Shown here: positions 42,852-52,659 of the stretch, in pieces | Layout of the letters: the number at the start of each line of letters is the position of its first letter | Position numbering within the stretch: position 1 is the stretch's first letter | The notes under the pieces: generated by a model | Database searches by the model: none | The model's input: only the letters and a program-made list of their open reading frames with translations | What the model was told of the DNA's origin: nothing | Program-made: the position numbers and the translations under genes | Assembly (NCBI GenBank): GCA_000827495.1 | Contig: KN817528.1 | Span: forward strand, 248,001 to 312,000 | DNA: 64,000 bases | Direction of reading: 5' to 3' | DNA from: Hypholoma sublateritium FD-334 SS-4 | Lineage: Eukaryota; Basidiomycota; Agaricomycetes; Agaricales; Strophariaceae

Positions 42852-44189
42852 TCAAGCGTACGCCATTACAGTCCAAGCTGTGATTGCTCCAACAAATGCG
42901 GCGAAAACTGCAGTCTGAAGCCGCATAGGCAACCCGCCTTGTAGGTGTACTTTGCGAGCGCCACCAGTGCCGTTGGCAATCATCCCCGTGAAGACAAAGC
43001 CTTGGAGCATTTTTTCCTCGTGACCAAAGATAAGTTGAATGGGCACTGCCTTGAGCCCTTCATTGATCTTGTAGAGGTTATTTACGGCGGACTCCTTCAG
43101 TTTTACCGCAGAGGCCTGATCAAGGCTAACATCGGCGTTCTGGTTAGGAATGATTATGACAGCGTGCGCAGCTTCAGGATGTCCACTGGCGGAGAGGATT
43201 GAGGTGAAGGAGTCTGAGTCGGGTTTCCCTGCCTTTGCGCTCCGTAAAACCGACCCAAGAATTATCGGGCACAATTCGACCCCGCCAAGCTTAGCGTTTT
43301 GTTCGTCCTTCGCTGGCAGTGGCTCCCCAGACTGTTCATTTAAGGGCGGTATGGAGCTCGTGGAAAGATTTGGAAATAAATCGCCGGCGAGCAGCGGGAT
43401 ATGCGAACTAGTAGCGATGTTAGTAGCAGTCGTATTCTCAAGGGGCCTCGTAGAAGCGGCTGCTGCGGCAGTAACTTCCATATGGAGAGGCTCTTGAAAG
43501 CACATCGGTGTGATGAAAACGTCGTTGTCCGCGTCATGGAAAATTCTAGCAGGCGGAGGGCTTTGTTGCGCAGGTGCCAGCTTTTCGCAGTCTATGGACG
43601 GCTTTAGGGCCTGTAGTGGAGCTACGGCCGCTTCAACATCTAAGGACTCGATCGGCGTAGAGCCCGTCTCGCGCTTGCTTCCGCTTTCGCACGTTACATC
43701 GGCTGCCTTCAGTGGAGGCAAGTCGACAAAAGGACAACCAGCTCGTGGGTGACCTTTTCGTGGGCGCTTGCATTTTGAGCATCGGGGAAGCTTTCGCCCT
43801 TGGGGGGAGACTACAATTGTGGCGGTGATTGCGTCGCTCGCAAGCATGCATGTCGAAATTAAGTCTGGGTGATCCATTCGCGGAACCTCCTCGATGATTG
43901 TACTAGAGGCGGTATGTTCAACTTGATTTGACCTTGGTTTGTCAGGGAAAGGTTCTATCGTAGTAGTAGAGTTGGCGCTCTGTCGCGTTTTTGCGCCGCG
44001 GTTATTCGAGGGAGCCTCTGTTTCTGTATTAGAATCGAACGGGTTCATGGCGGACTCGGAGTCGGATTGATTAGGTATGTGTCTGGGTGAGCTCAATGAA
44101 AAGGGATTTGTTGCTTCAAGTTTGAGTAACCGCCGCAGCCAAGCCGCCGCAGCGCCTGAGGCAGAGTTTTTGAATAGTTGGGCTCTCAA
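42852..44189 (-). CDS. zinc-knuckle protein with C-terminal membrane anchor
   Basis: An intact 445-residue single-exon ORF within a repeat-rich island. The N-terminal third is Ser/Thr/Asn-rich. At residues ~135-150 lies CSKCKRPRKGHPRAGC, spaced CX2CX6HX4C, a variant zinc knuckle that could bind nucleic acid or protein. After a low-complexity middle, the last ~100 residues look ordered (AVNNLYKINEGLKAVPIQLI, EEKMLQGFVFTGMIANGTG). The protein ends in one hydrophobic helix, TAVFAAFVGAITAWTVMAYA, with no residues after it, as in tail-anchored proteins. No function is known to me. Similar GHPRxGCP motifs recur in mushroom hypothetical proteins, as I recall. It could be transposon cargo or a domesticated gene. 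Expected place: endoplasmic reticulum or mitochondrial outer membrane, facing the cytosol. Confidence 0.6.
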   Translation of the reverse strand: MRAQLFKNSASGAAAAWLRRLLKLEATNPFSLSSPRHIPNQSDSESAMNPFDSNTETEAPSNNRGAKTRQSANSTTTIEPFPDKPRSNQVEHTASSTIIEEVPRMDHPDLISTCMLASDAITATIVVSPQGRKLPRCSKCKRPRKGHPRAGCPFVDLPPLKAADVTCESGSKRETGSTPIESLDVEAAVAPLQALKPSIDCEKLAPAQQSPPPARIFHDADNDVFITPMCFQEPLHMEVTAAAAASTRPLENTTATNIATSSHIPLLAGDLFPNLSTSSIPPLNEQSGEPLPAKDEQNAKLGGVELCPIILGSVLRSAKAGKPDSDSFTSILSASGHPEAAHAVIIIPNQNADVSLDQASAVKLKESAVNNLYKINEGLKAVPIQLIFGHEEKMLQGFVFTGMIANGTGGARKVHLQGGLPMRLQTAVFAAFVGAITAWTVMAYA

Positions 44190-44803
44190 CTATTGGGGTT
44201 AATTTACTGCGCGATCACGCCCACTCCTCAGCGCCAGAATTTACCTCCCTGCATTGATCCAGTCTTGATTAATGGGGATTTCGCATGAATAGGCGCTTGA
44301 TAGGCTCACTTGAAGACCTGGTCGGTGCGTAGTGCCGTCTGTTGCGGTGCGTACCTAAAATATGGTATTTTCGAAGTACAATTTCACCGCGTCGGTCAAG
44401 TGGCGGTCGCTGGCGCACGGCAGCGGTCCGCGGTAGCGTAGTTCCTCTTGCGTTGACAGTGAGCAAGGCAAGAAAAATCTGCCATCATTGAACTACTTAT
44501 GAAGTCCTAGAAATATATTTTATTTTGTATTTAAGATGTCTGAGTGCTTCTAATTATGCATTACAGTAGTTCTAAATCAATGACGAGATAAAAGCGTCGC
44601 TTGCACGAACCTACAGTGGTCCGACCTCCATGACAGGCTCACCTCTGCGCCCTTCTGCCAACCAAGCTGTTTCATGGCGTTAACAGGTGCAATAGAGGTT
44701 CAGTTGGCGCGTGTCTCGCTTGTCAACCGCCCACGCGCGTCGCGTACATGCAGTACAAGGTGTGCGAGCACTGTAATGGCAGGACACAGGTGTCATGGCT
44801 CAT
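44190..44803. other. intergenic, no gene seen
   Basis: About 610 bases between the anchored zinc-knuckle gene and the uS10m copy. No RNA gene, repeat or protein segment was recognised. Confidence 0.35.
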
Positions 44804-45600
44804 TTATGAGGCGGCACATGGGCGCATGTTCTGAAGCTGGAAGCGGAGGTAGCTTGCAGTGGTGGACGGCGACACACCTAGGTGAGCGTGCCCCTCTATC
44901 AGTCCGCGCGCGCGCGTACTAGCACTCAGCGAGGACTCCGAGGAGGCATTCCCGTCGCACGGCGTCACACCATCGTTGGGCGCCAGATCATGTATCAACT
45001 TGCAGGTGAGGGCCACTGCTATACACGGCATGACCGAGTCCTTCACGATCTTCTTGCCCAACGACGCGATTTGGTCAGACGGCTTGACCACAGCCTCCTT
45101 CTTCAACGCAGCGCCGACGTGGAGCGGCATGCGCTCCCAGGTGACGACCCCCATGCTGACGCCGGGCATCGCGTGCGTGCGCAGGTACGCAACCCAGCGC
45201 TGCACGACCTCGGGGTCCGCGTCCCATGCCTTAATCGCGCGCTTGTGCACCCGACGCTCGAAGTTCTCCTGCGTCTTCTTGTGCGCGAACGGGCCGTGCA
45301 GCANGGTCCACAGGCGGCGCTGCGTCGGCAGGTTGGCGACCTGCGAAACGGGCAGCCCCGGGAGCGCCGCCGCCGCGTGCGTCACGAAGTGCGTGAAGAG
45401 GTTGAGCAGGCACACGTGGTGCGAGCGGATGTGGATGTTCACGACGGGGATGTCGTGCGTGCGCGGGTGGAAGAAGGGCTTGCCGACGCTGCGCCGGTGG
45501 ATGAGCGTCATGGCGTAGTCCTCCTCCGTGAACGGCGCGAGGTTCGGGTCGAGGGTCTGCGTCAGCGGCAGCGTGGCGGGGTCGTATTTGAGCCCGCGCC
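44804..45600 (-). CDS. RSM10: mitochondrial small-subunit ribosomal protein uS10m (start not found)
   Basis: Component of the mitochondrial ribosome's small subunit. The minus frame reads LPLTQTLDPNLAPFTEEDYA, MTLIHRRSVGKPFF, HPRTHDIPVVNIHIRSHH, LLNLFTHFVTHAAAAL, LPTQRRLWT, HGPFAHKKTQENFERRVHKR, AIKAWDADPEVVQRWVAYL and HAMPGVSMGVVTWERMPL. These are the family blocks in order. The frame stays open upstream to about 45690 without an ATG, so the transit-peptide exon lies further up or is missing. One unknown base (45304) falls in a conserved stretch. The GVSMGVVTWER segment is less conserved than usual (typically GVGMRVVRWER), and the gene sits among repeats. It could therefore be the only copy, or a captured, decaying duplicate. 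The C-terminal end after KKIVKDSVMP is doubtful. Confidence 0.8.
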
Positions 45601-45609
45601 CCCTCCCAG

Positions 45610-47080
45610 TTTGCGCTGCTGATACTGAGGGGTGGTCACTGGTCAGACAGGGAGAATCCAGAAGGAAAGCAGTCGCACTCTAGGATAGGCCCCGCCTGCT
45701 GCACTTTTGGCACTCGCCGCCTTGGTTTAGGGACTGTAAGAGATCTTGAGCGGCCATGTCAGCAAATATACATTCGAAAATGAGCTAAATTGAGCGCACT
45801 TGGTGGCTTGAGCTTCCGGCGTTGGTGTTGGTGCTGGCGTTGACGTCGTCGCGGCATCCGGCGGCGAACATCGTGGTCGTCGTTCCAGTCGAACTGGTCG
45901 GGCTTTGAGGAAGAAAAGGCGCAGGCCACGCGAGGTGCTGAGTGTGACGGTAGAAGACGGGCCGATTCGGGAGTTACCGGCTCATTCCGCGTTACACGGA
46001 GCTGGCTGGAGTCGAGGATATAAGAACAAGCCCTATAAATAGGACTCGTAATAAGTCTTTATGTCGAGACTCGACGCGCGCGACTGCGCGGCACGGAGCA
46101 TTGGCCTGGGAGGGCTCAGAAGGTGCGTTCGTTCTCTCACACATCTACTTACCTTCTGGCGCTCGTCAGATGGGCGCCTCATGGGACGACAGGCACACAG
46201 CGACGCAACGACATCGTGGCCTTGCCGCCGCTCAACACAGAAGGCGCGGCGAGCAGCGCACGGGAGGGGCGCCGGCTGGGCGTATTATGAAATTGCACAC
46301 GCGCTAGAGGTGCGTGCAGGCACACAGCAACGCCGCCACAATCTAACTAACGCTGCTGCTCGGCATCTCAGTCCCGATACACAAGCTGCGCAGCGCGCGG
46401 GAAACGGTACAGTCTGAGCGTATGAAGGTGCGTCGCGCTCTTTTACCTCGCGTGGTGTACATGTGCTTACATCGCACTACGCCGCGCTCGCAGGCACGCG
46501 GAAGCGCCTCCACAGTGCGACGCTACAGCAAGACACAACGGTCTGAGGACTGATACACAGATGGCGCAGCGCGCGGCGCTGGGCGTATGAAGGTGCGCTC
46601 GCCCTCTTTTGGCTGTGGTGTACAAGTACTAACTAATCTGAAAATTACAGCATCCCATACTCCCAGGCGCACAGCGGCGCCGCACAATGCGACGCTTGCG
46701 GCTTCCGCTGGATGCATTTGGACGCGCTCTGTGCTTACCATCTCTATCAGAAATCTGGGTGCGCCATCGACGAGTCCGCGGTGTGCCCGGCGCAACGTTG
46801 GTCCTCTGGATAGCGCACAGGAGCCCGCGCGGGGCGGAGCCGCAAGGTGGACATGAGGCACCATCTTGTGCACCGCTTCACAGTCAGACTCCCTGCTCGC
46901 ATGCGGCGTAGCCGCGCCGCGGAATGCGACGCTTCCGCTCGCCACAGCCGCGGGATGACGGCGTCAGAGACGGCGCGGCAGGTATGGGCAGGCCTGGTCA
47001 GTACGGTCCGCGTATGTCTTTGGACGCGCGCCGTGCTTACCGTCTCCAGCAGAAATACGCGGCGCGTGCCCAGAAATAGA
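45610..47080. repeat. GC-rich degenerate repeat tract
   Basis: From about 46060 the sequence contains imperfect repeats. GTATGAAGGTGCG(T/C)...CTCTTTT recurs at ~46420 and ~46585. GGACGCGC(T/G)C(T/C)GTGCTTACC(A/G)TCTC recurs at ~46719 and ~47022. CACAGC(G/A)(A/G)CGC and GCGACGCTTSCG words are scattered between. Copies are diverged and units differ in length, so this looks like an old satellite or a decayed transposon interior. ORFs on both strands are by-products of the high GC content. Confidence 0.45.
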
Positions 47081-47091
47081 TTTCTTGAACC

Positions 47092-47168
47092 GAACAGTCA
47101 AGGACGGCCGGGATGGGCTCGAACGAACTTCACCCCAATCCTCGTCTATTGAACCACGAGAGCGATAG
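47092..47168 (-). repeat. tRNA-like (SINE-like) sequence
   Basis: On the minus strand, CTCGTGGTTCAATAGACGAG can form a D-arm-like 5-bp stem with an A-box character. GTTCGTTCGAGCCCATCC, 18 bases further on, resembles a T-arm with B box. The T-stem pairs poorly and no clean acceptor stem is seen, so it is more likely a tRNA-derived repeat than a functional tRNA. Confidence 0.35.
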
Positions 47169-47735
47169 CCAATTCATTCTTTTGTTGACGCCGAGCGAGC
47201 AGTTCTATTTCAAGTCTCGCAAGAATCTAAATTCCTCGGATGGATCGCGATCAACCCGCTCGCAAGCCTTCATAGCGCATCGCTACCCCTCATCGGAAGC
47301 GCCCACGCCCACTCATGGGACCTGCGTACCCCCGAGCCGTCCCTTCGCTCAACGACAAATCGACTCACCGACTATGGAGCGGACGACCCGCAGTATCATA
47401 ACGGACTTCGGTAGTGACGAACGTATCGACATGGTTCTTGCATGAATCATGAACTGCTTGAAATCTACCCACGTACTCTATCCAGCTTACTATGACTCTC
47501 ATAAAGCAGTGTATGGAAGACGTTCGAATGCCAAGCACTGGCATATGTTCAAAATTACGTTAGCCAGCGTCGCGGTGCTCAGTTGGTGCTCAGCAGTTAA
47601 TCTGGAGCCTTCATCAAGTGGAAAACTTGGCGCTTTATTGGCGTAGTAACTGCTACTACTGTCTGAAGAGTGACTAAGTGATTGGAGACATACACTGCAA
47701 GTATACGAGCTCAGTGGGAGTGTCGACGTTCAACT
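47169..47735. other. accessory sequence, no gene seen
   Basis: About 570 bases. The plus-strand ORFs at 47113-47445 and 47449-47646 have no family resemblance and partly overlap the tRNA-like repeat. Confidence 0.35.
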
Positions 47736-48791
47736 TCACTCAACGTCTTCCGACTCTCTGGTGGTGGAATTGTCCTGCTGTAAAGCTAAGTAAACACATT
47801 TTCCGGAATAATCCTTGTCAAATTCCGAGTCGTTATGAGGGGAAGCCATCCTTCGGGTCGTATACCTTCCGCATTGCCGACAGGTATAAAATGCTGCTAG
47901 AAAAGATTCCTCGGAAACACCGCCTTCATTTCCAACATCGTGGGCGTCAAATGCTCTCAGGTTCAAGCAGTCGACTTTTTTAACACTCAGATGCATTTTT
48001 CCCTTGGCAGTAGTCCCATTGGTGATGCCTATGTGTTAAATCAGTGGCTTGCATTTTCTGTGCAATATATGACTAACCAAAGGCAAGGGCAGGGCATCGA
48101 TGATAAGGTATGGTTCTTGTTGTCATATAGTTATTGCACATCTGGCACCGCGAAAACAAAGTCCAAAAATCGGCCGGCGCCAGTCCTAAGGCGGGGAACA
48201 GATCCAGACCACGCAGAAGCGAGAAACTGGTAACGTGTTTCTGAGAAGGATCGAAGCTTGGTGCGCGGCGAACATCCATTTCCTTAGTTTGCTCCTCTGA
48301 CAGTACTAAATTTGTCATTTTATGCATTTTGGAGGAGGGGAAAGAAAATGTGCTTACTTGGAGACCACATGGAGTTGGATGCTGTTGCAGCAGCTTGAAT
48401 GGAGAAAGCTTCCACTACCAACTGAGAAACTATGCACATCATCAGGGATAAATGCGCAACAATGGCCGTCAGTACGCTCAATAGTTTGACCATCCTATTA
48501 ATTAAATTGATGAGACACACCATCAACGGATATGAAGCAGTCTTTTGTGCGCCGATGGACAGAACTGGGTGGCGGGTGAGGTATGCTCCCAGACCCTAAC
48601 TTTTTCTTCGGACTCGGAGTTGGTGACTCTGGAGATCGGGGGAGCATGTATTTTTCGTCTCGGCGCCTGAGAGCACGGGGGTTTGGGCCCTTCCCTTTTT
48701 GAGGCGAAGAATTGATGATAAAAAGCTCAGTGGACTGGAGATGAGAGCGTGTTTTTCGGGGAGACTTAGGCTTTGATGTGCTCTGAGTCAT
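47736..48791 (-). CDS. hypothetical protein with two CxxC...H(xC) motifs
   Basis: Three minus-strand blocks in order look like exons of one gene. First is a basic, Ser/Pro-rich start at 48791 (MTQSTSKPKSPRKTRSHLQ). Next, around 48260-48110, comes a segment with GLAPADFWTLFSRC followed by CQMCNNYMTTRTIPYHRC. Last, at 47996-47736, comes GGVSEESFLAAFYTC followed by CRQCGRYTTRRMASPHN. The two CxxC...H blocks are clearly related to each other; the second has lost the final Cys. They look like a repeated zinc-binding unit. Similar paired motifs occur in hypothetical proteins near mushroom transposons, as far as I remember. Exon borders are not resolved and the gene may be decayed. Confidence 0.42.
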
Positions 48792-50079
48792 GGAAGGACG
48801 GATGTTGGCTTGAAAAAACTGCGAGCGTCAGCGGTGCGCTTTATACGCCAGTAGAATCCTGAGAGGGGCGTCACGGTCGGAGTCGCCTCGGATCCGAGTC
48901 AGTGCAGCTGCAGGGGCGAATTGAGTAGTTGAGTAGTACTACGCGGCGCAGCGCAGCGGCTCACGCAGTTGCTGGGTTTTCGCCTAGCTAGGCACTGATG
49001 CAAATTATGAGGACACACTGATGAGTAGGATTTAATAACTAGACATTTGAAAGATCAGGGTACCGAGGAGCAGCTTGACCACTTCAGGTTGAAAACGTAC
49101 TAAGTTGCCAGACGTGGGGGCTGTCTTTCAATTGCTTGCGTTGGGTAAATGTGCGTTGGGTAAATGTATCGCGTGTCTCTTGTTGTATATCCAATCAAAA
49201 AAAAAACTCTGCGCCAGCACCAGCAACAGGGCGTAGAAGTTCGCTGCAGCTTTGCGGCGATCCGACTCGATTATCAAAGTCTTTTTCGGCTTGCCGGCCC
49301 GTCCCGGGATTTGCCGCCATGGCATTAGGATCGCATTAACTACTGCGGCTGCGGTTAGGAATGGGCTGAGCGTAACCTGGGTGTTGCGTAAAATATGCGC
49401 CTGAGGCCGAGGGGTCAGGGAGGCGTTGGAGCGCGGAGCGGGCTGCGCATAACTTACTAGTAGCACATAGTATTTGGAGCGCGCTCGCGCTTGCCCAGGG
49501 CCCTTTTTCCACCGAAGGGTTGTCCGAGCTCGATTATGCAGTGATTCTTTAGCTTCTCTCGAGGCCCCGTTCGATATATCCAGGGTGTTGTGCTGCGGTA
49601 ATTTACCAGTAAGCGCCGTGCTCCTCTGAAAGTACCCACAAGGAAATGCCTCTTTGGTAAAAACGGCCCGGGCGGGCTTGAATAGGTGATAACTAATCAG
49701 TAAGCAACTTCACAATTTGAACAGGCAGATGATGTTCTAGCTTCAAAACCGACTCCGCACTGCGGGCCTCTAGTGTGTTGTGCTTCTCGCCAACTTGAAT
49801 GTTCTTGGATCTGCTCCATGTGTCAGTTTTGTTTTACTCCGGTTTCGATTTATTGATTTATTCAAAATTATATAGCACAGAAACTCTTGAGAAACTCCCC
49901 ATGCCAATTAACAAAATCAAGCATCATTCCCGGCCCGGAAATCGAAAGCGCGCGAAAGTAGTAATGGTGGCCACGTCTTTTTTTCTCACCGAGTCCTTAC
50001 TCAGGCCTGTATTATCATCTTCGTAGACCAGCCGCTGCTCTCTCCCCCCCCCAGGCTCTGCGCCTCAACGTCGGCCGGT
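48792..50079. other. accessory to ordinary transition, no supported gene
   Basis: About 1.3 kb. Contains a GC-rich patch with TAGTACTACG (48934) and ACTAGTAG (49454) words like those upstream of the transposase, and a perfect 15-bp tandem duplication (gcgttgggtaaatgt, 49138-49167). The 112-residue minus ORF (49128-49466) has no family resemblance. Confidence 0.4.
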
Positions 50080-51083
50080 ATGAATGCGTTCGTTGATCAA
50101 ACTATGCAATACCTTGCTACAGTGGTAGAGAACGCCGCGGGGAGTCATAGCATCGGTTCGCCGGCGTCAATTGCGCACACCATGCCTCCTAACTACGCCT
50201 ACGGATTAGTTGTCAGCGGGTCCCCGCCTTGCTCCCCTTTGCTCCTATCATCTCCTTCATTTTCCGGAGAACTCCTCGACTTCCACGACCAACCGAGTAA
50301 TCTGCAGCCTTTGGAGCCCTCAACGTCCCTCGACCCCCTCGAAAGTCCATTGAAGAGGCCGAGCTTCTGCGATAATCCTCATTCCGAGGCCTTGTTATTG
50401 CCTGTACCCCCCTCCGTTCTGTTTCAGGCTAGAGGCTCAGCTTTTGCAGACGTATCCTCAAACCCCCTACGTTTCCCAGCCGATCTTCACCATCTCGACA
50501 AGTGGACGCTTTCAGATGAACCGGCCCAATCGCTCGAGTCAGCTGTTTATGCTCTCGCAGACGAGGCTTTATCGGCATCAAAGATGCAATGGCCACCAAC
50601 TGTAAGCGATATTTTCCGCACTCGGGCCTTGGAAGACTTGCTCATTCAATAGTGATTTCCCTTGCACAGGACTCGCTCAGAGAACACACCCTTCAGGAGG
50701 CTCTAGAGCAATTGAACGACGCAGAGGACGCTGTTGCGCTACGGCAATGCGTCGTACTCACGGACATCGGCTTCCACCTCAACGAAATCGCGACTAAACT
50801 TCGCGCGTATGACATCGACAGAGAGAATCTGACGTCGATAGCCGACAAGGTGAAGCAGGTCGAAGCCGCAGCTCGAAGCCAGAGCATCTCACTCAACTCC
50901 GCTGTTCTCCACCACCGTCCATCCATGCCGCAGCGCAACGGGCTCTTTCTCGTCCACCTGCAGCCTCTACTGGATTCGACCAAGCACCTTCGACAAAAGG
51001 CGACTGCATTCGTGTCGGATCAGGTGGGCTTTCCATGGAGGCATTTAGAGACTCCGAGTCAGCCAGATGCCGCCGCCGTTTGA
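50080..51083 (+). CDS. hypothetical two-exon protein
   Basis: Not recognised. Exons 50080-50601 and 50670-51083 (68-nt intron with gtaagc donor) join in phase 0 to 311 residues. The first ~150 residues are Ser/Pro/Leu-rich and probably disordered. The second exon is strongly helical (LQEALEQLNDAEDAVALRQ, IADKVKQVEAAARSQS), consistent with a coiled-coil or helical-bundle domain. It is followed at the end by a less structured tail. The clean splice and composition support a real gene; no catalytic motif is visible. Confidence 0.62.
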
Positions 51084-52659
51084 GTACGGCGTGCATAGTT
51101 ACGTTCTGCATCTTTAGTCTCCACATTTTTTCCGTTTTTTATCCGCTGTTTCACTGTTTGGAGTTTCAAGTTGTTGCCCTGTTGTAGTCTATTGTTATAC
51201 GTGCTTTCTTTCGCTTGTATTGATACCGCCGCTTGATCTTGGTGGCTGATTTATTAAGCCGATGATGTTACTACTATGTACTAGCTGTATGCAAAAAGAG
51301 GTCCAAAAGAAGGAAAATGAAGACGAAGAGGGTAGAGGGAGAGAAATAAAAGGAGAGGGAATCCTATTCATCCTCCAGCCTTCGCATGGCAACTGAAAGC
51401 CTGAGACTGTCACGGTAGCATGGAAAGACTGGGTCAATGTCACACCGGTTTCAAGTTTGCATCGCATCTTCCCTAACTTTGGAATGAATGATGTCCACAA
51501 GATGTCGAATGAGGGCATCCAGTGCCAGACACCGGCCTTACAGACCTATTTATAAGTATATGCTTATGTATTCAAAGCTAACTTTAGTACAGGACTGATA
51601 TTTTTCATTGGATGTCCGAAAATGCGCGAGTGAGGCGGCTTCAAACTTCCGATGGGAAAACGCCATCCGAGTTCGCATAAAAATAGCGCAAGCGTGCAGG
51701 GACTGCTGCATGTCTGCAGTCGTTGTGTTACTGAGCGCCAAAATGCGTGCTTCGAATCGCACAGTGGGATGGCAAGGCGGCTAGGCAGAGTCGTAACGGC
51801 TTGAAGCGGAATTATTCGTGTAAGGCCGCAAAAAAAAGCTCCTCTGCCGCCTACACGCGCGTCGTATCTAGTGCAGCTGCGGCGCGTTGCATGCACGACG
51901 TGCCGTTTGCTTCGTAGAGGGCGGTAAGGCAAGCCGCCTCCCGTCGGTGCGCGGACGCAGAGCGGGTGATCAGGCGCGCGCTGCGTAACGACCACGGGCG
52001 CGCCATACAGCGCACCTACGTGGGCAGAGCATGCATGCGCATGACGTCCCTTCCGCGTTTCTTCAAGCCACGTTCGCCGAGGAGTCTGCATGTGCTAAGT
52101 TCTAATTCAGACGGCGCCTGGGAACCAGCGGCATCCTTCCATGACATACTAGTACGCGACGAATATCTGCACTCAATACAGCTATATCCAATTTCTCCGC
52201 ATTCTAGATCAGCTTCAAACTTCAGGCTGATTGTTCCAACTTCCAAATCGACGAGTCTCATTCGTGGCACTAGCTGCTCTACGAACTTCAATCGATACGA
52301 TCTCAAAACAACCCCCGAGTGACGCAATGAGCTCTGGATCCGAACGACCTTCGATAGCGGACTGGCGGCTGTTACCACACTGATGAGTCCAAATTTGAGC
52401 ATCTGGGATACTATATCTCTATTCATTAATTCGGGCACTCTTTCGACGCAGTATCTTTTAACAGGCGGAAAAGTTTGCCAAAGACTCAGATCGCCACGGC
52501 GACTTCCTGACCGAAAAACACCCATGAATATCCCGTGGAGTCCGTCCGGCGAAGGAAGTCGCTACCTCGATGCAATGCCGCCTACTTACTGCTCCCAGAT
52601 CTACTCAGAATTGATTTTATAAGGACGGACCCCAACATTGAGGCAAAGTCGATAGTGCA
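51084..52659. other. intergenic, no supported gene
   Basis: About 1.6 kb. A T-arm-like GTGCTTCGAATCGCAC occurs at ~51749-51764, but no cloverleaf can be built. Minus ORFs of 107-175 residues (51195-51518, 51564-52091 and 52016-52525) show no family resemblance. The left ~150 bases are a likely 3' untranslated region. Confidence 0.35.

Noticed and set aside
51662..51776. tRNA gene with T-arm GTGCTTCGAATCGCAC and possible acceptor pair GCCATCC/GGATGGC
   Set aside because: The T-loop-closing pair is C-C, the acceptor strands are too far apart and wrongly spaced from the T-arm, and no D-arm or anticodon arm can be formed.
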